Notes: a model not told the origin generated them from the letters alone. A stretch of 64,000 bases of DNA from Escherichia sp. MOD1-EC7003 (GCF_002965065.1 NZ_PTRE01000059.1:1-64000), one strand, 5' to 3'; positions 1-8,996 are shown, counted from the stretch's first letter. Numbers and translations are program-made.

Positions 1-311
1 CCAAAACCTACCAGAATATGGTGTTGGTTTATTAGCGCTGATTTATGGGGATCCCTCAGCGCTACGGCATGGTTAAGCACATTACTTTCATAAAATGAGT
101 AAAACTCGGCTTCTTTAAAATTCACACCAAAGTCCGCAGTCACTTTCCATACTTCACCACGGTGAGTGTTGACGAAGCCACTATTCCAGTCAGCATAACC
201 TGCATTTATTGAGCCAAAGGAACCTTTATATTCTAATGAAGAATATGCAGGAAGATGATAGATAATCGTTGTCAGGGTACACGCAATTAGAAGCCATCTT
301 TTGGCAGACAT
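1..311 (-). CDS. Secreted/outer-membrane protein, N-terminal part (possibly Tsx-like channel)
   Basis: The reading frame is open from an ATG at 309-311 to the window edge, giving 103 residues. A GGAG ribosome site lies about 8 bases upstream of the ATG. The first 24 residues look like a Sec signal peptide (basic MSAKRW start, hydrophobic core, then AYS). The following sequence, rich in aromatic residues and Gly and alternating in polarity (ADFGVNF, EFYSFYESN), suggests beta-strands of an outer-membrane barrel, perhaps of the Tsx nucleoside-channel family. The family call is a guess. As I recall, K-12 has no such gene between hokC and nhaA, so this may be the edge of strain-specific DNA. Confidence 0.55.
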   Translation of the reverse strand, partial: MSAKRWLLIACTLTTIIYHLPAYSSLEYKGSFGSINAGYADWNSGFVNTHRGEVWKVTADFGVNFKEAEFYSFYESNVLNHAVALRDPHKSALINQHHILVGF

Positions 312-818
312 ATAATGTGCTCTCCATTCATTGTTTTTATGTTTCCATCGAAATCAATACATGAGACAATTATTTTTATTAAGAACGACACAAAAAGTAT
401 ATTTAAAGGCGAGTGGCAAAGCGTGATGGAGATCGCAGATTACTTTTACCCTTGGGTATGGAGGTATCGTGTTTCAAAAAGTGTGTCTATTTTAAATATC
501 ACTCATTGATTTATAGACATTTTCCTCATGAAAAGAAAACTCAATGCTGTACAAGAATATTTTGTATCTTCTATTGCTTTCTCCCGTAATAACTCACCAT
601 TCAGGTATAACTTAAATCTATTTGTTCCTAATCTCAGTTTTTGTAAATGAAAAGGCACATAAGAGTTAAAATAAACAATGAACTAAAATTTAATTACGCA
701 GAAATGCGAGACGTCTTCAGGATTAGAATCGATAAAACAGAATGGGTTAAAGAGAGAGGTATAATAGCGGCGGGTGCTTGAGGCTGTCTGTCTCAGGCAT
801 TAGCTAAACGGCAGATAG
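312..818. other. AT-rich intergenic region
   Basis: About 500 bases lie between the divergent signal-peptide gene and the hokC locus. The DNA is clearly more AT-rich than its surroundings. A 64-codon ORF at 315-509 has no convincing ribosome site or recognisable protein, so I do not call it. Any promoter for the gene at 1-311 should lie here, but I see no clear operator. Confidence 0.5.
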
Positions 819-873
819 AGAAAAGCCCCGAGTGATATTTTACAATCAACCCGAGGCCCCCTATATGCAGAAC
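819..873 (-). ncRNA. sokC: SokC antisense RNA (predicted)
   Basis: This strand is complementary to the mokC leader, where Sok RNAs of hok/sok loci map. It reads as an imperfect stem-loop (GGCCTCGGGTTGAT pairing with ATCACTCGGGGC) followed by TTTTCTC, which resembles the fold and terminator of plasmid R1 Sok. The extent is taken from the K-12 position relative to mokC. Family role: Sok RNA blocks translation of mok and so of hok. The promoter on the minus strand (TTGACC near 900-907) is tentative. Confidence 0.6.
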
Positions 874-1074
874 ACATGTAGAGTGCCTCTTACTGACCGT
901 AAGGTCAAGGAGAAGAGAGCAATGAAGCAGCATAAGGCGATGATTGTCGCCCTGATCGTCATCTGTATCACCGCCGTAGTGGCGGCGCTGATAACGAGAA
1001 AAGACCTCTGTGAGGTTCACATCCGAACTGGCCAGACGGAGGTTGCTGTTTTCACGGCTTACGAATCCGAGTAA
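865..1074 (+). CDS. mokC: MokC, regulatory peptide overlapping hokC
   Basis: This 69-residue frame starts MQNTCRVPL and runs in the same frame through the whole of hokC. In hok/sok loci, ribosomes translating mok open the mRNA so that hok can be translated, and Sok RNA acts by blocking mok. The start was chosen because MQNTC... corresponds to K-12 MokC (MLNTC...), although the frame stays open upstream to 832. It is probably a translational relay rather than a functional protein. Confidence 0.75.
   Translation: MQNTCRVPLTDRKVKEKRAMKQHKAMIVALIVICITAVVAALITRKDLCEVHIRTGQTEVAVFTAYESE
922..1074 (+). CDS. hokC: HokC (Gef) small membrane toxin
   Basis: The protein has 50 residues: a short basic start (MKQHK), one hydrophobic transmembrane segment at about residues 6-24, then a periplasmic tail with one Cys in KDLCEVHI and the ending TAYESE. 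Hok toxins insert in the inner membrane and collapse the membrane potential. AAGGAGAAGAG just upstream supplies a ribosome site. It is essentially identical to K-12 HokC. In K-12 the locus is considered disabled by an IS186 just downstream; here nothing is inserted before dnaJ, so the mRNA 3' end looks intact. Confidence 0.92.
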   Translation: MKQHKAMIVALIVICITAVVAALITRKDLCEVHIRTGQTEVAVFTAYESE

Positions 1075-1149
1075 GAGCAACGGCGGGGAGCGATTCCCGC
1101 CACTTTACAGGTGCTCGCATATCTTCAACGCACCCTATTTTTTGCCCAT

Positions 1150-1171
1150 GCCTGCCTACGGGCAGGCTTTT
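1150..1171 (+). terminator. Terminator downstream of hokC
   Basis: A perfect 7-bp stem (GCCTGCC/GGCAGGC) with a TACG loop is followed by TTTT on the plus strand. It lies between hokC and the end of dnaJ, which are convergent, and probably ends the hokC transcript. Confidence 0.6.
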
Positions 1172-1178
1172 CAGAGCA

Positions 1179-2309
1179 TTAGCGCGTCAAATCGTCAAAA
1201 AACTTCTTCACGCCGTCAAAGAAACTCTTCGAACGCGGACTATTGTGCTCGCCAGTTGGGCCACCGAAACTTTCTTGCAGCTCTTGCAGCAGCTGTTTCT
1301 GCTTCTCGTTCAGACCTACCGGTGTTTCGACGACAACGCGGCACAGCAAATCACCCTGTGCGCCGCCGCGGACAGACTTGACGCCTTTACCGCGCATACG
1401 GAACAATTTACCGGTCTGAGTTTCACCAGGCACTTTCAGTTTGACCCGGCCATCAAGGGTCGGTACTTCGATTTCGCCACCCAGTGCCGCCATAGCGAAG
1501 TTGATCGGCACTTCGCAATACAGGTTGTTGCCTTCACGCTCGAAAATCGGGTGCTGTTTAACCTGAACCTGAACGTACAAATCGCCTGCTGGTGCGCCGT
1601 GTTCGCCCGCTTCACCTTCGCCCGCAAGACGGATGCGGTCTCCAGTGTCCACCCCTGCCGGGATTTTAACGGACAGCGTTTTGCTGCGCTCAACACGACC
1701 ATGGCCATGACATTTGTTGCACGGATCTTTGATCAACGTACCACGGCCCTGACAGTGCGGACAGGTCTGCTGTACAGCGAAGAAGCCCTGGCGCATCTGC
1801 ACCTGACCAGAACCATGACAGGTCGGACAGGTCTGCGGCTGCGTGCCTGGTTTTGCGCCGCTACCGTGGCAAACATCACACTCTTCCAGAGTCGGAATGC
1901 GGATCTCTTTGGTCACGCCACGTACAGCTTCTTCGAGGGTGAGCTCCATGTTATAGCGTAAATCAGCGCCACGAGCCGCACGTTGACGACCACGTCCACC
2001 GCCAAAAATATCGCCGAAAACGTCACCAAAAATATCGCTGAAGTCTGCGCCGCCGCCAAAACCGCCGCCGCCCATACCGCCTTGCTCAAACGCCGCATGA
2101 CCATATTGATCGTATGCCGCACGTTTTTGCGAGTCGGTCAGAACTTCATAAGCTTCCTTGATCTCTTTAAATTTCGCCTCGGCCTCTTTGTCACCCTGGT
2201 TACGGTCCGGGTGGTATTTCATGGCCAGGCGTTTGTAGGCCTTTTTGATTTCACGCTCTTCCGCTGTTTTGGAAACGCCTAAAATCTCGTAATAATCAAG
2301 CTTCGCCAT
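1179..2309 (-). CDS. dnaJ: DnaJ, Hsp40 co-chaperone
   Basis: The 376-residue protein is full length. It has an N-terminal J domain with the HPD motif near residues 33-35, which stimulates DnaK ATPase. A Gly/Phe-rich linker follows ([11 protein letters not shown]). Then come four CxxCxGxG zinc motifs ([32 protein letters not shown]) at about 144-205 and the C-terminal substrate-binding domain. The start is MAKLDYYE; a 10-codon upstream extension of the frame is not used in K-12. Residue 4 is Leu where I recall Gln in K-12. It lies 88 bp downstream of dnaK and is cotranscribed with it. Confidence 0.97.
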   Translation of the reverse strand: MAKLDYYEILGVSKTAEEREIKKAYKRLAMKYHPDRNQGDKEAEAKFKEIKEAYEVLTDSQKRAAYDQYGHAAFEQGGMGGGGFGGGADFSDIFGDVFGDIFGGGRGRQRAARGADLRYNMELTLEEAVRGVTKEIRIPTLEECDVCHGSGAKPGTQPQTCPTCHGSGQVQMRQGFFAVQQTCPHCQGRGTLIKDPCNKCHGHGRVERSKTLSVKIPAGVDTGDRIRLAGEGEAGEHGAPAGDLYVQVQVKQHPIFEREGNNLYCEVPINFAMAALGGEIEVPTLDGRVKLKVPGETQTGKLFRMRGKGVKSVRGGAQGDLLCRVVVETPVGLNEKQKQLLQELQESFGGPTGEHNSPRSKSFFDGVKKFFDDLTR

Positions 2310-2337
2310 CTTTTTTGATTTGCCCCTGGATGAATGC

Positions 2338-2369
2338 ACGGGCGGAGAGGAAAATCCTCTTCGCCCGTG
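2338..2369 (-). promoter_or_regulatory. Hairpin in the dnaK-dnaJ spacer
   Basis: The 88-bp spacer contains a strong inverted repeat, CACGGGCG-AGAGGA against TCCTCT-CGCCCGTG, with an AAAA-type loop. There is no long T tract after it, so it may act as a partial terminator or RNA-processing site between dnaK and dnaJ. In K-12 the small RNA tpke11 is annotated in this spacer, as I recall. I cannot confirm expression here. Confidence 0.45.
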
Positions 2370-2397
2370 TCAGTATAATTACCCGTTTATAGGGCGA

Positions 2398-4314
2398 TTA
2401 TTTTTTGTCTTTGACTTCTTCAAATTCAGCGTCGACAACATCGTCATCTTTCGCGTTGTTTGCAGAAGCATCAGCACCGGCAGTCTGCTGCTGGGCATGT
2501 TGCTGTTGGGCGATTTCCATCAGTTTCTGGGAAACCTGTGCCAGTTCTTGCATTTTCGCTTCGATAGCGGCTTTGTCTTCACCTTTCAGAGCAGTTTCCA
2601 GTGCAGTCAGCGCAGACTCGATAGCAGTTTTGTCGTCAGCCGGCAGTTTGTCGCCTGCTTCTTCAACCTGCTTACGGGTGCTGTGCAGCAGATGGTCGCC
2701 CTGGTTGCGAGTCTGTACCAGCTCTTCAAACTTACGGTCAGCTTCGGCGTTCGCTTCTGCGTCGCGTACCATTTTCTGGATTTCATCTTCGTTCAGACCA
2801 GAAGAAGCCTTGATGGTGATCTTCTGCTCTTTACCGCTGTTTTTATCTTTCGCGGAAACGTGCAGGATACCGTCAGCATCGATATCGAAGGTCACTTCGA
2901 TCTGCGGCATACCGCGCGGTGCCGGGTTGATACCATCCAGGTTGAACTGACCCAGAGATTTGTTATCAGCCGCACGTTTACGTTCACCCTGCAGCACGTG
3001 GATGGTTACCGCAGACTGGTTGTCTTCAGCGGTAGAGAACACCTGGCTGTGCTTGGTCGGGATAGTGGTGTTTTTCGCGATCAGCGTCGTCATCACACCG
3101 CCCATGGTTTCGATACCCAGAGACAGCGGGGTAACGTCAAGCAGCAGTACGTCTTTTACGTCACCAGTCAGAACACCACCCTGAACAGCAGCACCGATAG
3201 CCACAGCTTCGTCCGGGTTAACGTCTTTACGCGGCTCTTTACCAAAGAACTCAGCAACTTTCTTCTGAACCATTGGCATACGCGTCTGACCACCAACGAG
3301 GATAACGTCGTCGATATCAGATACGGACAGGCCAGCGTCCTGCAGTGCAACTTTCAGCGGCTCGATGGAACGGTTTACCAGATCTTCCACCAGGCTTTCC
3401 AGTTTCGCACGCGTCACTTTAATGTTCATGTGTTTCGGACCGGTCGCGTCTGCAGTGATGTACGGCAGGTTAACGTCGGTCTGCTGAGCGGAAGAAAGCT
3501 CGATTTTCGCTTTTTCTGCCGCTTCTTTCAGGCGCTGCATTGCCAGCGGATCGTTGCGCAGGTCAATGCCCTGATCTTTCTTGAACTCTTCAACCAGGTA
3601 GTTGATCAGACGGCTGTCGAAGTCTTCTCCACCCAGGTGGGTATCACCGTTGGTTGCCAGAACTTCGAAGGTTTTTTCGCCGTCAACTTCGTCGATTTCG
3701 ATAATGGAAATATCGAAAGTACCACCACCCAGGTCATAAACCGCGATAGTACGGTTGCCAGTACCTTTGTCCAGACCGTAAGCCAGCGCAGCCGCGGTCG
3801 GCTCGTTGATGATACGTTTTACTTCCAGACCAGCGATACGGCCAGCGTCTTTGGTTGCCTGACGCTGAGCATCGTTAAAGTATGCCGGTACGGTGATAAC
3901 AGCTTCAGTTACCGGTTCACCCAAGTAATCTTCAGCAGTTTTCTTCATTTTTTTCAGCACTTCAGCAGAGATCTGCGGCGGTGCCATTTTCTGGCCTTTA
4001 ACTTCGACCCATGCGTCGCCGTTATCAGCAGCAATAATTTTGAACGGCATGATGGAAACATCACGCTGTACTTCTTCGTCCTGGAAGCGGCGGCCAATCA
4101 GGCGTTTAATCGCAAACAGGGTATTTTGCGGGTTCGTCACTGCCTGACGTTTAGCCGGCTGACCAACCAGAGTTTCACCATCCTGGGTATAGGCAATGAT
4201 AGAAGGCGTGGTGCGATCGCCTTCGGCGTTCTCCAGTACACGCGGAGTTGTGCCATCCATAATCGCTACACAAGAGTTGGTAGTACCCAGGTCGATACCA
4301 ATTATTTTACCCAT
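2398..4314 (-). CDS. dnaK: DnaK, Hsp70 chaperone
   Basis: The 638-residue protein is full length. The N-terminal actin-like ATPase domain (about 1-385) starts [15 protein letters not shown] and carries the phosphate loop [11 protein letters not shown] near 195-203. The interdomain linker is [13 protein letters not shown] (about 388-400). A substrate-binding beta domain and helical lid follow, and the tail ends EEVKDKK. With DnaJ and GrpE it folds and refolds cytosolic proteins, and it restrains sigma-32. It is transcribed from two heat-shock promoters at 4361-4464 and followed by dnaJ. Confidence 0.98.
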
Positions 4315-4360
4315 CTAAACGTCTCCACTATATATTCGGTCATCATGTGGTTGTAAGTCT

Positions 4361-4388
4361 GTAATAGGGGCGAAACGTCTGGTTTCAA
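4361..4388 (-). promoter_or_regulatory. dnaK sigma-32 promoter (proximal)
   Basis: On the minus strand TTGAAAC (4382-4388) and CCCCTATTA (4362-4370) match the heat-shock sigma-32 consensus (CTTGAAA, CCCCATNT) with a spacer of 11 bases between these blocks. It is about 45 bases upstream of the dnaK ATG and corresponds to dnaKp2 of K-12. Confidence 0.8.
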
Positions 4389-4435
4389 CTGCCCAATTTC
4401 ATTTTTTTGCAGACTCACTCACTGCGGTTGACTAC

Positions 4436-4464
4436 TAAATGGGGTCGTAACCCACGTCATCAAG
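4436..4464 (-). promoter_or_regulatory. dnaK sigma-32 promoter (distal, major)
   Basis: On the minus strand CTTGATG (4458-4464) and CCCCATTTA (4436-4444) match the sigma-32 consensus closely with a 13-base spacer. It corresponds to dnaKp1, the main heat-shock promoter of the dnaKJ operon. The remainder of the 4315-4690 gap is AT-rich and must also hold the divergent yaaI promoter, which I cannot place. Confidence 0.85.
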
Positions 4465-4690
4465 GGGGAGATGCAAAAATTTTTTGTGCTTTTGCGCAGA
4501 AATTTCGCAATATGCCAGAAGAAGCCATGAAACTGACAGTAATTTTATTCATATAAAGAATGAATCACCGCCAATACATTCATCAAAAAATTGTAATAAA
4601 AATAAAAGATTACAAACCTGAATCTTCTTTTTATCAGCAGTAAACTAGTGGGTATTCATCCCCCTACCTCTCCCCACTAAGAGAATCCTT

Positions 4691-5095
4691 ATGAAATCCG
4701 TTTTGACGATTTCCTCTAGCCTGGCGATTAGCCTGATGCTGTGCTGCACGGCGCAGGCAAACGACCATAAAATCCTCGGCGTCATTGCGATGCCGCGTAA
4801 CGAAACCAACGATCTGGCGCTAAAACTTCCTGTTTGTCGCATTGTTAAACGCATACAACTCTCTGCCGACCATGGCGATTTACAGTTAAGCGGTGCATCG
4901 ATTTATTTCAAAGTCGCCCGTAGCGCCAGTCAGAACCTGAATGTTCCTTCAGAAATAAAAGAAGGGCAAACCACTGACTGGATCAACATTAATAGCGATA
5001 ACGACAATAAACGCTGCGTCTCAAAAATCACCTTTTCCGGTCATACGGTGAACTCATCGGATATGGCCACGCTGAAAATTATCGGCGACGACTAA
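4691..5095 (+). CDS. yaaI: YaaI, small periplasmic protein of unknown function
   Basis: The 134-residue protein has a clear signal peptide ([10 protein letters not shown], hydrophobic core, cleavage after TAQA near residue 23), so it is probably periplasmic. Two cysteines remain in the mature chain (LPVCRIV and KRCVSK), which could form a disulfide. It matches K-12 YaaI (UPF0412). No function is known to me. A ribosome site (AGAGAATCC) precedes the ATG. The next gene, yaaW, starts 25 bases downstream. Confidence 0.9.
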   Translation: MKSVLTISSSLAISLMLCCTAQANDHKILGVIAMPRNETNDLALKLPVCRIVKRIQLSADHGDLQLSGASIYFKVARSASQNLNVPSEIKEGQTTDWININSDNDNKRCVSKITFSGHTVNSSDMATLKIIGDD

Positions 5096-5120
5096 CACCA
5101 GAATATAGAAGCCACAAAAA

Positions 5121-5834
5121 ATGAATGTTAATTACCTGAATGATTCAGATCTGGATTTTCTCCAGCATTGCAGTGAGGAACAGCTGGCAAATTTCGCCCG
5201 ATTGCTCACCCATAATGAAAAAGGCAAAACTCGCCTCTCCAGTGCACTGATGCGCAACGAACTGTTTAAATCGATGGAAGGACATCCTGAGCAACACCGC
5301 CGCAACTGGCAGCTGATTGCCGGAGAATTACAACATTTTGGCGGCGACAGTATCGCCAACAAACTGCGCGGACACGGTAAATTGTATCGGGCTATTTTGC
5401 TCGATGTTTCAAAACGATTGAAGCTGAAAGCCGACAAAGAGATGTCTACGTTTGAAATTGAGCAACAATTATTGGAACAATTTCTGCGTAATACCTGGAA
5501 GAAAATGGACGAGGGACATAAGAAGGAGTTTCTGCAAGCGATCGATGCCAGAGTGAATGAGCTGGAAGAATTACTGCCGCTGTTGATGAAAGACAAATCA
5601 TTAGCAAAAGGCGTATCGCATTTGCTTTCCAGCCAATTGACCCGCATTTTACGCACCCACGCAGCAATGAGCGTTCTTGGGCATGGTTTGCTGCGCGGCG
5701 CGGGTCTGGGAGGCCCTGTAGGCGCAGCATTAAATGGGGTTAAAGCGGTCAGCGGCAGCGCCTATCGCGTGACGATCCCAGCAGTACTGCAAATTGCCTG
5801 CCTGCGCCGGATGCTTAGCGCCACTCAGGTCTGA
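5121..5834 (+). CDS. yaaW: YaaW, conserved cytoplasmic protein
   Basis: The 237-residue protein is near-identical to K-12 YaaW. The N-terminal two thirds are charged and helical (ELEELLPLLMKDK). The last 60 residues contain a Gly/Ala-rich stretch (HGLLRGAGLGGPVGAALNG) that could contact a membrane. The function is unknown. It follows yaaI closely on the same strand and is overlapped on the opposite strand by the long htgA frame. Confidence 0.9.
   Translation: MNVNYLNDSDLDFLQHCSEEQLANFARLLTHNEKGKTRLSSALMRNELFKSMEGHPEQHRRNWQLIAGELQHFGGDSIANKLRGHGKLYRAILLDVSKRLKLKADKEMSTFEIEQQLLEQFLRNTWKKMDEGHKKEFLQAIDARVNELEELLPLLMKDKSLAKGVSHLLSSQLTRILRTHAAMSVLGHGLLRGAGLGGPVGAALNGVKAVSGSAYRVTIPAVLQIACLRRMLSATQV
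5132..5647 (-). CDS. htgA: HtgA (MbiA)-like ORF antisense to yaaW
   Basis: This 171-codon frame lies entirely antisense within yaaW and corresponds in position to K-12 htgA/mbiA, a disputed overlapping gene reported to affect biofilm. Using remembered K-12 coordinates, the ATG at 5647 matches the annotated K-12 start and the frame ends about 10 codons later than in K-12. The product is rich in Ser, Cys and Arg (SNSSSSF, RRCCSGCPS), as expected for a translated shadow frame. Expression cannot be judged from sequence. Confidence 0.25.
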   Translation of the reverse strand: MRVNWLESKCDTPFANDLSFINSGSNSSSSFTLASIACRNSFLCPSSIFFQVLRRNCSNNCCSISNVDISLSAFSFNRFETSSKIARYNLPCPRSLLAILSPPKCCNSPAISCQLRRCCSGCPSIDLNSSLRISALERRVLPFSLWVSNRAKFASCSSLQCWRKSRSESFR

Positions 5835-5981
5835 TAACGGATAGCGGGGAAAATTTTCATTTTCCCCTAAAAAGATCATAGACACTGCCCCACTGGCTGA
5901 TTATTATGCCGCGCCCTGAAAACACTACAGTTATTCAGGGAAATTATTTCACCATTCATTCAATGATGATTTTGAGGAATT

Positions 5982-6548
5982 ATGGGCAACACTAAGTTGG
6001 CTAATCCGGCACCGCTGGGCCTGATGGGCTTCGGCATGACCACCATTCTGCTTAACCTGCACAATGTGGGTTATTTCGCTCTGGACGGTATTATTCTTGC
6101 CATGGGCATTTTCTACGGCGGCATCGCGCAAATTTTTGCCGGTCTGCTGGAGTACAAAAAAGGCAATACTTTCGGTTTAACCGCATTCACCTCTTACGGT
6201 TCTTTTTGGCTGACGCTGGTTGCGATTCTGCTGATGCCGAAATTGGGTTTGACCGATGCGCCAAATGCACAGTTCCTTGGTGTCTACCTGGGTCTGTGGG
6301 GCGTATTTACGCTGTTTATGTTCTTCGGCACGCTGAAAGGCGCACGCGTTCTGCAATTCGTTTTCTTTAGCCTGACCGTGCTGTTTGCCCTGCTGGCGAT
6401 AGGTAACATTGTTGGTAACGCCGCGATCATCCACTTTGCAGGCTGGGTTGGTCTGATCTGCGGTGCCAGCGCAATCTATCTGGCGATGGGGGAAGTGCTG
6501 AACGAGCAGTTCGGTCGCACCGTTCTGCCGATTGGTGAATCCCACTAA
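5982..6548 (+). CDS. satP: SatP, acetate/succinate:proton symporter
   Basis: The 188-residue inner-membrane protein belongs to the GPR1/FUN34/YaaH (AceTr) family. The family signature NPAPLGLMGFGMT is at residues 8-20, followed by six predicted transmembrane helices. It takes up acetate and succinate with protons. It is near-identical to K-12 YaaH. It is monocistronic, with a hairpin about 10 bases after the stop and then the REP array, facing mog. Confidence 0.95.
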   Translation: MGNTKLANPAPLGLMGFGMTTILLNLHNVGYFALDGIILAMGIFYGGIAQIFAGLLEYKKGNTFGLTAFTSYGSFWLTLVAILLMPKLGLTDAPNAQFLGVYLGLWGVFTLFMFFGTLKGARVLQFVFFSLTVLFALLAIGNIVGNAAIIHFAGWVGLICGASAIYLAMGEVLNEQFGRTVLPIGESH

Positions 6549-6557
6549 TTGTCTGGG

Positions 6558-7056
6558 CTTCCCCGCACGGGGGATGCGCTTTATTCATGCCGGATGCGGC
6601 GTGAACGCCTTATCCGGCCTACATCGTCATGTAAATTCAATATATTGCAGATACCACGTAGGCCTGATAAGCGTAGCGCATCAGGCGCTTTTCGTTTGTT
6701 ATCAGTCTCAGCTCCCCCGCACGGGGGTGTAAATAAAGTGCGCTTTATTCATGCCGGATGCGGCGTGAACGCCTTATCCGGCCTACATCGCCATGTAAAT
6801 TTAATATATTGCAGATACCGCGTAGGCCTGATAAGCGTAGCGCATCAGGCGCTTTTCGTTTGTTATCAGTCTCAGCTCCCCCGCTCAGGGGTGTAAATAA
6901 AGTGCGCTTTATTCATGCCGGATGCGGCGTGAACGCCTTATCCGGCCTACATCGTCATGTAAATTTAATATATTGCAGATACCGCGTAGGCCTGATAAGC
7001 GTAGCGCATCAGGCACTTTTCGTTTGTTATCAGTCTCAGCTCCTCCGCACGGGGAG
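6558..7056. repeat. BIME array A: three 164-bp units
   Basis: Three near-identical units begin at 6575, 6739 and 6903, a spacing of exactly 164 bp. Each contains a REP pair: GCCGGATGCGGCGTGAACGC with CTTATCCGGCCTAC, then an inner spacer with ATATTGCAGATACC, then GTAGGCCTGATAAGC with GCATCAGGC. A short GC hairpin (CCCCGCACGGGG type) occurs before, between and after the units, near 6558, 6715, 6879 and 7042. The array fills the gap between convergent satP and mog. Confidence 0.95.
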
Positions 7057-7062
7057 ATTTTC

Positions 7063-7650
7063 TTATTCGCTAATTTCTCGTCTTGCACTCTTCGGCCTGA
7101 ATGCGGCAACCACTTCCGGTGCCGTTTCAACGTATGGCCCTTCCAGCAACTGAATACAGTAAGGTACGCTGGCAAAAATACCGTGTACCACAACGTTATC
7201 CTCAGCGTCTTTCACGCCTTCCAGCGTCTCTTTAATAGACTTCGGCTGACCGGGTAAGTTAAGGATCAGTGCCTGTTTGCGAATCACGCCCACCTGGCGC
7301 GAAAGGATCGCAGTTGGTACAAAATGCAGGCTAATCTGGCGCATCTGTTCACCAAAGCCCGGCATATTGCGGTCCGCTACTGCCAGCGTCGCATCCGGCG
7401 TTACGTCACGACGCGCCGGGCCAGTTCCCCCCGTGGTGAGCACCAGATGGCAACTCATTTCATCCACCAGCTCACATAACGTTTGCTCAATAATCGCCCG
7501 CTCATCGGGGATTAAGCGGGTTTCCAGTTCAAACGGCGTGGTTAGCGCCGATGTCAGCCATTCTTCCAGCGCAGGGATGCCTTTATCCTGATAAACGCCA
7601 CTGGATGCGCGATCAGAAATGGAAACTAAGCCAATACGTAAAGTATTCAT
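7063..7650 (-). CDS. mog: Mog, molybdopterin adenylyltransferase
   Basis: The 195-residue protein adenylylates molybdopterin before molybdenum insertion in cofactor synthesis. It is a single MoaB/Mog-type domain with the motifs LVLTTGGTGPARRD (about 69-82) and GFGE (about 102-105) and a late LNLPGQPKS loop. The frame has two adjacent Met codons; the second (7650) is chosen to match K-12. It is convergent with satP across BIME array A. talB lies upstream on the same strand, 114 bp away. Confidence 0.96.
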   Translation of the reverse strand: MNTLRIGLVSISDRASSGVYQDKGIPALEEWLTSALTTPFELETRLIPDERAIIEQTLCELVDEMSCHLVLTTGGTGPARRDVTPDATLAVADRNMPGFGEQMRQISLHFVPTAILSRQVGVIRKQALILNLPGQPKSIKETLEGVKDAEDNVVVHGIFASVPYCIQLLEGPYVETAPEVVAAFRPKSARREISE

Positions 7651-7732
7651 CAATATTTTTCCGTTTAAACAGTCTCGTTAAACAGAATGATACACTGCGA
7701 AGAGAATGACAGACAGGCTTCAGAAGAGGTAG

Positions 7733-7756
7733 CATGACCGACTTCCCGGTCACGCT
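7733..7756 (-). terminator. Hairpin after talB
   Basis: A nearly perfect inverted repeat (GCATGACCG ... CGGTCACGC, one mismatch) with a short loop lies 9 bases past the talB stop. No T tract follows, so it may stabilise the mRNA end as well as terminate. Confidence 0.5.
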
Positions 7757-7764
7757 AAGAATGA

Positions 7765-8718
7765 TTACAGCAGATCGCCAATCATTTTTTCCAGTTTTTC
7801 CTGGTCAACAGCAAACTTACGGATACCTTCTGCCAGTTTATCTACTGCCATTGGATCCTGGTTGTGCTGCCACAGGAACTCGGACTCGGTAATACGCGCA
7901 GGACGCGCTTTCACTTCGCCGGTGTAAGACAGTTTACGTTCGATAGCCCCTTCGCTCTCAGCCAACTCTTTCAGCAGTGCCGGTGCGATGGTCAAACGGT
8001 CGCAACCTGCCAGTTCCAGAATTTCGCCGATGTTACGGAAGCTTGCGCCCATAACCACGGTTTCATAACCGTGCTCTTTGTAGTACTGGTAAATTTCAGA
8101 TACAGAAACCACGCCCGGATCTTCTGCCGGAGCGAACTCTTTCTTATCGGTATTCGCTTTGTACCAGTCAAGAATACGGCCAACAAATGGCGAGATCAGG
8201 AACACGCCCGCTTCCGCACAAGCACGTGCCTGAGCGAAAGAGAACAGCAGAGTCAGGTTACAGTTGATACCTTCTTTTTCCAGCTGTTCTGCAGCACGGA
8301 TCCCCTGCCAGGTAGAAGCCAGTTTGATCAGAATACGATCGTTGCTAATACCGGCATCGTTGTAGAGCTTGATCAGGCGTTTTGCTTTCGCAATTGACGC
8401 TTCGGTGTCATAGGAAAGACGCGCATCAACTTCAGTTGAGATACGGCCCGGAACCAGTTTCAGGATTTCCAGACCAATATTTACTGCCAGTTTGTCGGTC
8501 GCGTCCACGATCTGCTGCGCGCGATCGTTGCTCTGCTGTTTCGCCCAGGCGACAGCATCATCAATCAACTTACGATATTCCGGAATCTGCGCTGCGTTAA
8601 GAATGAGAGAAGGGTTGGTTGTGGCATCCTGCGGTTGATACAGCTTCATTGCCGCGATGTCCCCAGTGTCGGCCACTACGGTGGTGTACTGACGAAGGGA
8701 AGTCAATTTGTCCGTCAT
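7765..8718 (-). CDS. talB: TalB, transaldolase B
   Basis: The 317-residue enzyme moves dihydroxyacetone units between sugar phosphates in the non-oxidative pentose phosphate pathway. It is a TIM barrel with the Schiff-base lysine in [10 protein letters not shown] (Lys132 in the family) and the DATTNPSL motif near residues 31-38. The start MTDKLTSL is chosen to match K-12; the frame extends 21 codons further without a ribosome site. It is divergent from yaaJ with a 278-bp promoter region between them. Confidence 0.97.
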   Translation of the reverse strand: MTDKLTSLRQYTTVVADTGDIAAMKLYQPQDATTNPSLILNAAQIPEYRKLIDDAVAWAKQQSNDRAQQIVDATDKLAVNIGLEILKLVPGRISTEVDARLSYDTEASIAKAKRLIKLYNDAGISNDRILIKLASTWQGIRAAEQLEKEGINCNLTLLFSFAQARACAEAGVFLISPFVGRILDWYKANTDKKEFAPAEDPGVVSVSEIYQYYKEHGYETVVMGASFRNIGEILELAGCDRLTIAPALLKELAESEGAIERKLSYTGEVKARPARITESEFLWQHNQDPMAVDKLAEGIRKFAVDQEKLEKMIGDLL

Positions 8719-8996
8719 GATAGTATTTCTCTTTAAACAGCTTGTTAGGGGGATGTAACCGGTCTGTCTTGATGATATCACGACGCAACGTCAGCGCAAC
8801 CGCCGACAAGACGGTTATCGCCAGGCGAGACTGTTTCGGATTTCTGACACTGCGTTGATATCGCCCCCCATTTTTATACAAAACCTCATGTATGCTACGC
8901 AGAAGTTATCAAGTACCTCGTAACGTATATACTTCTTAAACAATTGGTAACGTTTACACAAGAAAGTCATCGCGACCGGCAATAAGAGGGATATGC

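Noticed and set aside
315-509. 64-codon ORF in the AT-rich gap before hokC
   Set aside because: No ribosome site, no recognisable domain, and it overlaps the expected promoter of the divergent gene.
2320-4356. 678-codon plus-strand frame opposite dnaK
   Set aside because: Antisense shadow of a highly expressed, codon-biased gene. The real gene is dnaK on the other strand.
6549-7257. Overlapping ORFs of 66-131 codons across array A (e.g. 6549-6896, 6758-7153)
   Set aside because: They repeat the same peptide ([10 protein letters not shown]...) because they are translations of the REP repeat, with no ribosome sites.
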